Source: Castanea sativa
Lineage: Eukaryota; Streptophyta; Magnoliopsida; Fagales; Fagaceae
Assembly (NCBI RefSeq): GCF_040712315.1
Contig: NC_134015.1
Location: 12,172,945-12,236,944 of the forward strand
Direction of reading: 5' to 3'
DNA: 64,000 nt
The notes beneath the pieces are model-generated. The model was not told the origin of the DNA, searched no databases, and was given only the letters and a program-made list of their open reading frames with translations. This document shows, piece by piece, positions 45,438 through 57,893 of this stretch. Position 1 is the first letter of the stretch. Each line of letters begins with the position of its first letter. The position numbers and the translations under genes were made by a program.

Positions 45438-48400
45438 AATGCCCCCTCGAGACTCGTTCATGCACACAGTTTTGGAGTGTGGTGAGTGAATGAGTCTTGA
45501 AAGAAAATGGATTTTTATATACTTGACTCTTCTAGTGAAATAGTTGAAGGTGGTGGAGCTTTTAACAGGATGAAGTAATTGCAAAAGAGTAGACCCACCC
45601 ATATGAAAGGCTTTGATGAGACTGAGAAGAGGTCTGCGAGTATTTGAATGTACTCGTGTGGCCGAGCTTTCTCAGCAGAGTTTAAGTCAAAGTAATTTCA
45701 GAAGAGTATTTTGGATCGTTGGTGGCGATCACAGGGTGTTGAAGATGGAGAAGAGGTGAGAATGTTGGCTGGGTACAACATGCAGAGCTCTGGAGCTAAC
45801 CTCTTATTTTTAAGGACTTCTGGTGAAGTTATATCTGAAGGGTATACTTCGGATCACAGAGAGAACATGTGGGAGTGTGGTTGAATGTGCTTGTGTTATC
45901 GCATCACTCAGGTTAAGTTGAGGTAATTTCGAAGGGATTCCCGGGTTTGTTGATGTTGATGGTGAAAAAGATGGTGATGAAGCAAAGTGAATGGGTGAGA
46001 CATACGACACCATGGCCCCGACCCCCGCATGTTGGGGACTTTTCTCGGCGTAGATGTCTCGGGAAGTACACCTTCGGATGTGCGGGACCGGCCGCATGCC
46101 GAATGAGGTCCGACGGCAAGTCGTTGAATGCGCATGTGTGATCGGACCATACCGACGGACATTAAGTTGAAGTAATTTCGAAGTATATTTTCCGAAATTC
46201 TTCAAGTCGATCTTAAGTTGGAGTAATTCCGTAAAGTGTGTTTTATGGTACCGCAATGATGACCTTTGGACCCCATGCCGGTGGAAACATGGAATGAGGC
46301 TTTGGTGACCATTCACCAACACCAAAGGCTAATTTTCTCGATGAACTGGTACCTTGGAGGTCATCACAAGTGTTGGATGGGAGACAATTTGTAGGATACC
46401 CCAACACTTTTTACCATCTTCACCTAATGCAACTTTGTTGGGAAAGCACAACAAATGAAAGATGGAGCTAACTTGTGATCCTGGTTTTAGAAACCAGCCA
46501 GTAAATGCTTGTTCCGAACCACCGCTTCTAATGGGAGACCAAACAATGAAGAGAGACTAGGAAGCCCCGTTTTTAGGAACAAAAAGTGTCTCTCGCCGGA
46601 CTTGGATTTCCTGGCCAACCAATTCCAAGGAAGCATGGAAGGTCGATGCAGACCTTGTTATGAATAACTTTATGAACAAACGTGGTCATTATGTGAGGAA
46701 ACAAAATTTGTTTGAATCCTAAAACAGTGATGATGTTGTGAGAAGGGTTACTACTGAACCATGAAGGGATTGATTTCAAACTGATTATGAAGCGATCTTG
46801 GTTGCTAGGTATTGAGAATGACGGGGCCATAGTGAGAACTGGCTGTGAGAAGGAGGATTTGAAAATTTGAAAGAAGCAAATCTTTATTTCATGACTCAGT
46901 GTATGTGTATTTTTTTTCTTGATGGGTTTTAGTGGATAGGCCCTTCTATTTATAGCGAAGAGATGAAGAACGGTAGTTGGGTAGTTAAGAACGGTGGATG
47001 AGACCTTTTAGTGAGAACGGTAGGCGCCAAATGGGAATGTTAGCTTGGAGACTGGTAGGCACCGACGAAAATAGTAGGCTGAAGTAGTGACCCAATGTAA
47101 TTTCAATTTTAAGACATACTTGTGAGAGTTCGTTTGTTTTTTGAAAGGGGAGCCTTGATCAAGTCTGGAGGATAATTTTGAGGGAATCCAGACCAAATGG
47201 ATGGATCTCAAATTATGATCTTGAGAGCTTAAATTTTAGACACTGCTAGTACTTTGGAGAAGTGGGCGTAGTTTCTAAATCCAAAACAAATACCTAGATT
47301 TCAAAATCAAAATCTTTGCGAAAACCTGATAGGACAAGTTTTGCTTGAACATCTTGATTTTCGGTCAAAATTTACATCAAAGCCAATAGTTGTAGAATCA
47401 CACTATTTGAGCAATTTTGGATTCTCAAATGAATAAATAGACCCCAAAATTGGAAAGTACGCGAAAAATTGAGCAAGACAGGTCAATCTTAAAAATTTTG
47501 ACTTTTGGTCAAAATTTGTGCAAAAGTCAATTTTTTAGAAATTGGACTGTTGTGCAACTTTCTAGTCTTGGTTGAAGAAACAGACCTCAAAATTGGAAAG
47601 TACGCGAAAAATTGAGTGGGACAGGTCCGTTTTGAAATTTTTGACTTTTTGGTCAAAGTCAAAGTTAAAGTCTTAATTTGTCAAAGTTTTTTTTTTTTTT
47701 TTTTTTTTTCAGGAAGTCCGGATCCGGGACGGTTTTCCGGGTCGAACTGGTTCGTGGAGGATGACATCATCCGTGACGTCATCGATCTGGAGCGCGTGTC
47801 ACGTGTGGCGCATGCATGCGCGTGAGAGCTTGTCGGCGTGTGGGAGCGCGTGGTCTCATCAAGCGGCGCGTGGGAGCGCGTGCATTTGAAGCTTGTGATT
47901 ACCAGACCTTCTGGTGGCGTGTGGAGGCGCGTGGTTGATCGTTTGGGCTTGAAATTTTTAGGTCTTGTAGATCGGTGGCCGTAGGATCGAGTGGTAACGC
48001 CACTTTTTTGAAATGAAGTTTGGATTTGTGTGAATAGGAAGGAATATGCCGCGGTCCTCTGAAGCTTTTGGCGGCGCGTGGAGGCACTTGGCAGAGTGTT
48101 TGCTCCTGAAATTTTTTGGGTTTTGCCGATTTTTGTTGGCTTGAGATCTTGGTGGGTTCGGCTTTGTGAAATGAAGTCTGGATTCCCACGAGTTTGAAGA
48201 AGAAGTCTGTTGGCATTCTTGGACCTGTAATCTTCTTGGTCTATTTTGGTAGTGGTCGTTCTGACAACATGTAGAAATTCAGGCAGGATGTAGGTTCATG
48301 GTAACCACTGAATGTTGATTTTTTGGGTCATCTTTGTCAGAGAATTTGAAAATTTGGAAGAGAAGCTTGCAAGCATTGTTGGACTTTTCCTTATTTGTTT

Positions 48401-48700
48401 GAAGTCCTCCGAAGATTGCAAGCATTGTTGGACTTCTCCTTATTTGTTTGAAGTCCTCCGAAGATTTTTGTGGCATCTTGTTAGAGGATTTGGAAATTTG
48501 GAAGAGAAACCTACAAGCATTGTTGGACTTTGTTACTTCTCCCTTTTTTTTTTTGTCTGTTATCTCAAAAGTTTTCTATATAAAGGCATGCGGGGCATGC
48601 ATGAAGTTATACAAAGCATAATCTCCTGAGTAACGTAATACAAGTGTAGAGATTTTTATTTTTTTATTAATTATTTATTTGTTATTATTATTATTTTTTT
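45438..48700 (-). other. Long non-coding 3' region of family A copy 2
   Basis: Colinear with 1-2637 in reverse. It holds the internal TATA box (about 46948-46957, - strand), a T23 run near 47687-47709, a CpG-rich patch (47795-48080) and a pair of ~54-bp tandem units (48368-48470) sharing GCAAGCATTGTTGGACTT. No conserved coding frame beyond the short one noted at 46573-46830. Confidence 0.75.
48577..48585 (+). promoter_or_regulatory. TATA box of the antisense PMD-like gene
   Basis: TATATAAAG lies about 160 bp before the PMD start codon on the + strand. A leader and a probable small 5' UTR intron (acceptor TTTTTTCAG at 48721-48729) lie between. It is independent of the LTR promoter, whose direction is opposite. 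Confidence 0.5.
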
Positions 48701-48735
48701 TCACTTTTTGATTGATTTTTTTTTTTCAGAGAATC

Positions 48736-51439
48736 ATGATGCTTTATTTCAAGGATTCGAAGATTGGGCAAGAACCAGCCTTATTTATTTGTAAAGAGAA
48801 AGATGACAAGGATGCAAAGGCTACGACTTTGATTGTTCGTCCGCCCATAATTGGAAGATTTTCAGAGAGATGGGGCCGTAACTCTTATCCTCTCAATTTG
48901 CCAAAATGGTCACAAGTTATTCACTCTGATGGCGGCTCTAATTTGGAGATAGTTACCCTTCTTGCTTCACATCACAAAAATGTTGCCAAATCAAAGCCGT
49001 ACAACACTTTGGAACGAGAGATAATCTCAAAACGCGCCAATTGGGATTCTTCCTTTAGCATGAATGGAGGGTTTTCCTATTTTTTTCTTTATTGGGATTG
49101 GCTAGAAGATGTGCTTGGTCGGTGTAAGCACCTTCTTGATGCGGTCCACCTTTACAACACTGTCTTTGCCTCTCTATTCACATATGATTATGATGAGAAT
49201 CTCATGAAGGCGTTGTGTGAGTGTTGGAGTCCGTCTACCAATACCCTCCACACCTCAGTTGGGGAAATTTCTATCACACCATGGGATCTTTCCATTCTTG
49301 GTGGACTTCCTTGCACAGGTGCATTTTATGATGAAGTGGTACCCAATGCGCAAGAGCTAGATGGAACCAATGACGAAGGACGACCCTATCTACTGCACAG
49401 CTGCCGCTACCTTTTCATGGCGTATCATCACCTTCAAAACTGGATGACAAGGCAAGGGAAAGTGAGTGTTCGTGACTGGATTATTTTTGGTACAGAGGAA
49501 ACAGCAAGTACCCAGCTCCCAGAAAACCAGCGAGACGGGCAACCATTCTCAAGTGGAGTCAGAATCCCTTTGGCGAGATAAACGAGCCTGGACCATGGTC
49601 TGATAAAGAACATGGGGTCTTTGCAGACCTTCAAATTGAGGGTGACTTAAAGGAGGAGACTTACCTATCGGCACTTCTTTCCTGTTGGCTGTGCATATTT
49701 GTCTTTCCTAACAAGGATCTGAATAGTATCCGTCCCGGCACTTTCAAGATTGCTAGTTCTATGGCCAATGGTCGTTCATTTGGCCTTGCCCCCTAGTACT
49801 GGCTAGCATTTATCGTGGGCTTAACACCATTTCTTCCTCTCCTACTCCGAGCAAGTCTGGAGCTAGTTTTGCTATTCATTATGTTTACGCCTGGGTGGGT
49901 CATTTTTTCAGAAGCAACCGCATTGTTCATGCCAAACTATCCCATCCTTTGATGACTAAATACTCCGGTATGGGTTCTGCCTCTGTATTTAGTGAATTGT
50001 CCGCACGAAAGCATATACGAATTGCCACCGACTTCTTTTGGCACGGGACTGCTTTTAATAAAAGATATGACCAGACATTCGTTGACAATGATCGTTTATC
50101 CATTCAGAGGTTCGACTACTTTATGAGCCTTCGCTCAGGGTACTTGACATTTCGATGTGAAGACCAACACATTGTAGAAGCATATAGCCCCCACAGATTC
50201 AGTCGGCGCTTTGGATTTCATCAAGACATTCCAAGTGACTTAAAGGAAGAAATTCATACAGGTTCTTTAAAAGATCTGTACCAATTCTACCAATCTTTCA
50301 TTTGCCGCAACACAGATTCCAAGGTACTCATTCTGGCTTTTGCGTCAGACTTTCAAAGCCGGGTCAGACATAGCTACAAACGATGGTGGGAAGGAGTATG
50401 TAAAACTGATTTTACCAAAGGAACAAATTTACTAGTTGAAATTGCCTCCTCTATTAAATCGCTGACGTCCAACAAGCCTCAGAAGGGAAAGAGGGATCTT
50501 CAAGATTCAGACATTCCACAATCCTTGTCAAAATTTGCACAAAGTCAAAGCATCAAAGGTTTGCTTACTGTACCAGTTAGGGATGCCATTGAAATTTTTG
50601 AAAAGGAGGTGTGTGACGACTTCGACCCCAGTTGGAAACATTCGAAGAATCCAATGAAAGGTGTTGATGCGGAGACTTCTACTGATCATGCACATCTTCT
50701 TACACATAGTCAGTCTTCTACCTCAAAACCATCTACGAAGAGTTCGGATCTCAAGAGGCGTAAGTTTGCTGATGCTAGCACGTCATCCAAATTTCCGATT
50801 GAGACAGAAATGACACCTCTCTCATCCTTGCAACCAATCGACCCTCCAAAAGCCTCTATATTTCATGTCAAGGTGCATATTTCTTCCGTGCGTAGGACAG
50901 GAGCTTTTATGCTGGGAGATGTTCTTTTAAACAGGCTTTCGAATCTTTCTATAGACAATATCCTTCCACAAGTTGAAGCACATGAAATTTATAGTGAGAT
51001 TGCAATTCTTGGAGTGGACCCTCAATACTTGTGCGAAAATGTTGACAAATATTGCAAGGGTGTTGCAGAATACTTGAAGATGAAAGAATCTCTGAATACA
51101 CGACCAAGTCCAGCTGTCTTAATTCAACGTGAGACTGAAGTTGAATTCCTCCTTGCTGAAGCATTGCATGAGAAGGCATCTTTGAAGACCGAGCTTGATA
51201 CTGTTACTTTGAGGATGGCTAACTTGCAAACCGAGCTTGGCCAATTAGAACAATCATTGTCTCAAATCGAATCTCATCAAGTTGAACAAGACGACGTTGT
51301 GCAAGCTTTGGAGGAACAACTTGAAGAAGTCAAATCCGCTCCCGTTCTTGAAGACCAAGATATGGAGGCTTTAGAGAAGATACGAACCTTGCTGGAAGAT
51401 AGTCGTTCTAGTTTGAAAGACTTAAAATGGATGTCGTAA
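48736..51439 (+). pseudogene. Antisense PMD-like gene with C-terminal coiled coil
   Basis: The N-terminal part (48736-49530) contains RWGRNSYPLNLPKW, WDSSFSMNGGFSY, LHTSVGEISITPWDLSILGGLP and HHLQNWMTRQG, matching the plant mobile domain (PF10536) found in MAIN/MAIL proteins and many transposons. The frame then shifts twice, near 49505-49550 and at about 49790, and continues in the 514-residue frame 49895-51439. That frame ends with a long coiled coil (about 51120-51420). An AATAAA follows near 51506. The ATG at 48736 is preferred over one upstream because it follows the CAG acceptor. The gene runs opposite to gag-pol. Its role for the element is unknown. Confidence 0.8.
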
Positions 51440-51650
51440 TCTTTTGTATTTTAATTCCTTTCATACGTGTCATCATGCTTTCCCCTGTACCACTTTCCTT
51501 TAATCAATAAAGAAGACGTATTCCCTGCTCTTTTCTTTTCATGTTTTAACAATGAAACTCTTTTTTTTTTTTTTTCAGAGACTGAACTTAGCAAAAAGAT
51601 ACTAAGTTGCCTACGTACCCTCGAGAGGGATCAAGTCATTACGTAGTTCA

Positions 51651-51836
51651 ATAAATTTTTTTTTTTTTTCAAAAAGGGAGAGCTCACGTGTGTAATCCTC
51701 ACCCTACACCCCACGGCATTTCATGGATACCAATTGCGCAATAGTGGGTATCACCTCTAATCGAACCCGAGACCTTGGCCTCAAGGGTGATATGGGCATC
51801 CAGCTACTATGCCACACTCACAAATGGTGACATAGA
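51651..51836 (-). mobile_element. tRNA-derived SINE inside family A copy 2
   Basis: On the - strand TGGCATAGTAGCTGG (51814-51800) is a box A match and GGTTCGATTA (about 51769-51758) a box B match. The body ends in CTCCCTTTTTG and an A-run (T-run at 51656-51669 on +). TSDs were not resolved. It sits between integrase and the antisense gene. Confidence 0.75.
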
Positions 51837-51951
51837 GTGGGATTAATTTCTCCTTATTTGTGCACTTTCAAAGGTAATGGGAAAACATCATGTACCCTTG
51901 TAGTGCTGCAGTGGGTAGTTTAAGCTCTTACCGAGGAGCAATTCTTGATTT

Positions 51952-54900
51952 TCAAGCATAGAAGCGTTTGAGGAACTTCCCATTGATGGGTCCGATCCTT
52001 ACACCCTCCTGATCAATCAACTTGTAAGCTCCATTAGTGTAGACTTCTTGTACAACATAAGGTCCATCCCATTTCGAGGTGAACTTACCGCCTGTACGAT
52101 GAGTCATGATGATAGGTCTTCGAACAGCGAGGACTAAGTCACCAACTTGGAATGATCGTGGTTTAACTATTTTATTGAATGCGCTTGACAAACGAGCTTG
52201 ATAGCACTCAAGGCGTTGTTGGGCCTTGAGCCTTTTCTCATCCAGTGCCTCCAACTCTTGTAACCTAAGCTTGACATTTTCCTCTTTAGTTAACCCTTCT
52301 TGAATGGCGATCCGTAATGATGGGATCTGGCGCTCTAAGGGAAGGATAGCTTCTACTCCATAAACGAGAGAATAAGGGGTCGCTAGAGTAGGCGTTCGAA
52401 ATGTTGTTCGATATGCCCATAATGCTTCTCCAATTTTTTCATGCCAGTCTCGCTTAGTTTTGGATACCACTTTCTTTATCAAACTGCCAAGAGTTTTGTT
52501 AAAGGTTTCGGCTAATCCATTCGCTGGGGCATTGTACATAGAAGAATTGTACTGTTTGAATGCAAATTTCTCGCACAACTCTGTCATCAACCTATTCTGA
52601 AACGATTTGCCATTATCGGTTATGATATATTGAGGGACACCATACAGATAGATCAAGTGAGTTTGGATAAAATTGACCACCGTCTCTTTCTTTACTTCCC
52701 TAAGAGGCATAGTTTCTGCCCATTTTGAGAAGTAATTAGTTGCAGCCAAGATGTACAAATGGCCACCAAATGATTTTGGTAATGGTCCTATTGCGTCAAG
52801 CCCCCATGCATCAAAAGGCCAAGAAGCTACAGTTGAGTGTAGAGGTTCTAGTGGCTGATGGATGAAGTTTACATGATATTGACAAGCTTCGTATTTCTTA
52901 GCATACTCCATGGAATCTTGCACCATCGTAGGCCAATAGTAACCCATTCGCTTGATCCTGTAGTGTAACTTAGGACCTGATTGGTGTGCACAGCATATTC
53001 CAGAATGAGCTTCTTCTAAGGCTTGTTTAGCCTCTTCCTCTCCTAAGCAACGGAGAAACAAACCATCAAATGAACGGTGGAAGAGAGTTTCTTTATAGTA
53101 AATGAATCGAGCAACCTTTCGCCGAACTTCGGTCTTGTGGCGTACATCATCTGGGAGTCTTCCATGTTGAAGGTACTCAATGATTGTTTGTCGCCAATCT
53201 TCCTTTTCGACAAGGCATACAGAAATGACGTTGGCTTGCTTTTCTTCTTTTTCTTCTTCAACCACGAAAGGCACCACCCCCCTTTGGAAATGTTAACTTT
53301 GGCTGTCTCTTCTTGGGATAATGCTAAGGTGGTAGCCAAATTAGCTAAAGCATCAGCCTGTCTATTCTCCTTCCTCGGTATATGCTCCAATGTAATTGCC
53401 TCAAAATTTGCGAGCAACTTCTTCGCATATTTGCAATAAGGGACAAGGTCCTCTTTCTTGACATCATACTGCTCCAAGATTTGGTTAATAATTAATTTGG
53501 AATCCCCAAAGATCTCGAGTTGCGATATGCCGATTTCAATGGCCATTTGTAGACCAATAATCAGTGCTTGATATTCGGCTACATTGTTAAAGCAAAGTTC
53601 GCTTAATGAGAACGAATATAGAAGTATTTGTCGTTGTAGAGAAACAAACACTACACCTGCCCCCGCTCCTTCTTGACGTGTAGCCCCATCGAAAAACATC
53701 ATCCATGGTGGCATTACTTCAATGTAAAACACATCTTCGTCTGGGAAATCATCAGAGAACTCCCAATCAAATGGAACTGGGTGATCAGCTAAGAAATCTG
53801 TCAATACTTGTCCTTTGATAGCTTTTTGCGGAACATATGCAAGGTCGTATTGTTGCAGCAAGACTGCCCATCGAGCTATGCGACCCGAAACCACTGGCCT
53901 AGAGAGGACATATTTAATCGGGTCCACCTTTGCTATCAAACGGACCGTATGTGCTTGCATGTAGTGCTCTAGTTTGTCTATGGCAAAGAAAAGAAAGAGG
54001 CACATCTTTTCAATAGGAGAATAATTTAATTCAGCTCCATTGAGAGTCCGACTTAAATAATAAAGGGCTCTTTCTTTCCCTTCTTTATTTTCTTGTGCCA
54101 TAAGAGCACTTAGAGACCTTTCTTGTGCCGCGATGTACAACACCAAAGGCTTTCCAGGGATAGAAGCACCTAAAACTGGAGGATTAAGCAAGTATCTTTT
54201 GATGCGCGCAAAAGCATTGCTACAAGCCTCATCCCATTTAAAGTGTGCATCCTTCTTCATTAATCTATTGAAAGGTTGACATCGACCTGCCAAGTTTGAA
54301 ATAAATCGTCGTATGTAAGCTAGTTTTCCTTGCAAGCCTTTAAGTTCTCGCAGGTTCTTGGGCTCTGGCATTTTCTAGATAGCTTCAATTTTGGACTGGT
54401 CAATTTCAATACCGCGGTGCCTCACAATGAAACCAAGAAATTTCCCGGATGTTACGCCGAAAGCACATTTGAAAGGGTTCATTTTAAGCTGATACTTTCT
54501 TAAGCAGTTGAACACGGATCGCAAATCTACCAGATGGTCTTCCCTCCTTTTTGTTTTAACCACCAAATCATTGACATAACACTCCACGTACTTATGAAGT
54601 ACATTATCAAAGATCTTTTGCATGGCTCGTTGATAAGTAGCACCAGCGTTCTTTAATCCAAAAGGCATTACTTTGTAACAGTAAATACCTTTAGGGGTAC
54701 GAAAAGCTATGAACTCTTCATCTTTAAAATTCATTCGAATTTGGTTGTAACCAGAATAGCCATCCATGAAAGATAAGGCTTCATGACCAGTAGTGGCGTC
54801 AACCATGATCTCAGTGATAGGCAACGGAAAATCATCCTTGGGACATGCATTGTTCAGATCACGGAAGTCAATGCACACCCGGATTTGTCCATTCTTCTTT

Positions 54901-55655
54901 TTGACAGGGATGATATTAGCGATCCACTCCGGATACTGTACTTCACGGATGAAGCCTGCCTCAATTAGCTTATTGACCTCAGTTTCTATTTGAGGGATAA
55001 GCTCCGGCCGAAAGCGTCTTTGAGCTTGTTTTACTGGGTGCACGCCCTTCTTTACTGCCAAATGGTGTAAAGCAATACTTGGATTGAGCCCAGGCATTTC
55101 TTTGTAAGTCCAAGCAAACACATCTTTATATTCTACCAAGAGTTGGAGGTATCCTTCTTCTTCTACCGGAGTGAGAAGGGCACTGATGAAAGTTGGTCGA
55201 GATTCTTCAGTAGTTCCTAAATTGATCTCTTTAAGTTCATCAACTGTAGCCTGTACTCCATCTTCCAAGGCTAGGGGAGCTTCATCAACCTCATTCTTTG
55301 CGGCTTCATCATCTGACAGTATATCTTCTTCTACTGTAATATGAAACAAGGATGATACTTCTTCAATTTGCGCATTGTGGACGAGTGACTGACTTGTGTG
55401 TACAATCGTTCGCCTTTTGACTTTGAGAGCTTCTTTAGTGCTAATATCTAAGATAAAGTTACGCTTCATGCGTGAAGGAATACTACTACGTATCTCATCA
55501 TTAGCTTTCTCCTCCTTTTGGTCCTCAAAGTTTATTGAGCTTTGAGAACAAGTATCAATGGGCCTTTTTGTTGCCCCCAATCGATTAAAGACTGATCCAC
55601 ACGCAAAAGTGTCCTGACTTTGCGTTAAACAAGCCGTATTCAACCTATCGAACAC
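51952..55655 (-). pseudogene. Family A pol: RT, RNase H, integrase (inactivated)
   Basis: The frames 55655-54375, 54371-53043 and 53277-51952 together cover RT (VKKKNGQIRVCIDFRDLN, MPFGLKNAGATYQRAM), RNase H (FFDGATRQEG, NNVAEYQAL, GDSKLI, RQADALA) and integrase (HSGICCAH, WGLDAIGPLP, TDNGKSF, NGLAETFNK). The RT motif reads YVND, not Y-x-D-D, with the Asn codon at 54570-54572. The integrase zinc finger has KKYEACQ where the first Cys should be. A TAG lies at 54375 and a frameshift near 53278. It cannot yield a working enzyme. Confidence 0.93.
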
Positions 55656-55745
55656 TGTAATTCGTGACGATGAAGCCTTAATGTAATCGAATACTGAGAT
55701 GCGTGATGAAGAGTGATCTTTTCTTTGATTCGAACTTTCATCAAC

Positions 55746-57848
55746 CTATACTATTATGTATTGGGAACTTGAAGCATTGCTTCTTTTATTGATCCATATT
55801 TGAGCTGGTGGTTCTGGAGTATAACCTATTCCGGTCTTTGGGATAGGAATTTCATGCCCTTCAAGTCGCATTTTCCCTTGCGTTTTACTAAGGCCGTGCA
55901 TCTTTTCTCCAGTGGCTTTTGGAATTAGTTTCCCTAGGCCGCTTTGTTTTGAGAAATCATAGCCTGCTTTGGCTAATAGCCTATATGTCTTTAGGTCAAA
56001 CCATTCTTCCGTCCGTTTACTTGGTAGAATACCATGCTCTGTTAGACTTTGTGAAGACTTCACGAATCCATTTAGTGGCTTTGAGGGCAAAGGATTTATG
56101 GATGAAGTTAAAGGCATTACATGATTTTCTTTCAACATGGCTACATCCTTCATCGTGAGCTTTGTAGGAGGTCTTCGCATGTCCATTGTAGATTGAAGGC
56201 ATTCCGTGAATGGTGATTGTCCGTTTTTGCGGCGTGACAATGGTACATAACGGAGGAATGGAGGGTTATTGGAAGGCGTAGAACTTTCATCCGCTCTCTC
56301 TGAATTGCTAGTAGACTCACTAGACTGGTTATTCCCATATCATGGATCTTCCTTTGGGGAAGGAATATCCTTTCTAGTGATGAATTTAACATGCTTCTTT
56401 TCACCCTGCTTGCTTTTCATGGACGGGACTTCAATTGGGAGAACTTCATTAGGGATATTGTCTTCTACATAAAACTTCGCGTCAGCAAAGTGAGCTTCAG
56501 TTTCAGAAAAAGGCTTCAAGTGGGCATCTACTTTGTTTATTCCACCTTGAAGATACTTGAAACATTGGTGCAAAGTTGACGGCACTATTCCGTTCCCATG
56601 GATCCATGGATGTCCTAACAACATGTTGTAGGTTGTCTTGGCATCAATGACATAGAACAAAACATTGCTTGTCAATTCTCCAATAATTAACTCCAAGTGT
56701 ATCATGCCGATGGCGCGTTGTCCTCCTTGGTTAAACCCTTGTATGACCAAGTGACTGTGTGATAATTCCTCCATAGCAAGACCAAGTCGTCTCATTGTCA
56801 TTTTCGGTAGTATATTAATAGCTGAACCTCCATCAATGAGAATGCAATCAATCTTTTGTTCACGAGCATAACCAGAAACATAAAGTGGACGATTGTGAGG
56901 CTTAGGGCCTAACAATAGATCCTTGTCAGTGAAAGTCAAGTCTGGAGAGCACGCGAAATATTCATGTGTTTGTTGAAGTGTATTGGTACAAGGAGTGTAA
57001 ATCTTTGGCTCTTCAAAAGCTTGGATGATCCCTTCTTTCGGTGAGGTGGAGGATTGCGAGGGTTCAACTTTATCAACCTGAGATTTGAGTTGTTCTAAAG
57101 ACAACAAAGTCTCATTTGAACTACCATGGTCAACACCTTTTTGTTTTTCATCAACTTCACAACGAGAGACCGTGTGAACACCCTCCGCTGACTTGTTTTG
57201 AAAGAATTTTATGGGGAAAAATTCTTCCAATGTGACAAGACTTCGAAATTTTTGGGTTTGTGCTGAATCATTACACATTTCCATTCTTAGTCTTTCTTTC
57301 CTTTTATCATTCTTTCTTCTTGACTGCGGCTGAATTTGGTTTTGTGCTATTCTGGACTCTTGGGTGATCAAATGAAGAGGGAATACTCGTCTCTTCTTCC
57401 ATCTCTTACGAGTAACCAACGTCCAACCCTCTTTCTCATCCATTGTTGACTTTTTATCATCATTTGAGTTATAATCAGATGCTTTTTGTGAGAGCTGAAC
57501 TTGAACAAGTTCCAAAGAACCAAATCGGATGAACGTGGTATTCGCCCTCTGCTTAGTAGTTGGAGACTTGCAACTAGGCGACCCGTAAGCAAATGTTACA
57601 AGGTTTGATTGAGCAACATCATTAACATCTAAGTTGATTTTCCTTTCCTTGGCTAGCTTCATGATGAGTTCTTTAAGAACAGAGCATTTTTGGATCGGAT
57701 GACTTATGATGCGATGATACTTACAATAGTTCGGGTCATCAACCTTTCCTACTTCTTTCGGTCGTTTGCATTCTGGCAATTCAATTAATTTCAAGTTGAG
57801 CAGTTGTTCTAGCATTTCGGGTATATCAGCGTCAAGGAAAGGATACAC
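55746..57848 (-). pseudogene. Family A protease region
   Basis: The frame carries an aspartic protease-like block (ILIDGGSAINILP, YNMLLGHPWIHG) in its middle, preceded by a basic linker and a CKYHRIISHPIQKC segment that resembles a gag knuckle. The same frame continues past a TGA at 56340 to a TAG at 55746 and from there into RT. The DGGS variant is usual for this group of plant gypsy elements. Confidence 0.88.
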
Positions 57849-57893
57849 CTTTTGTTCCCATTCCTTGAGTGATGAGCGACGCGTCTCGCGTCA

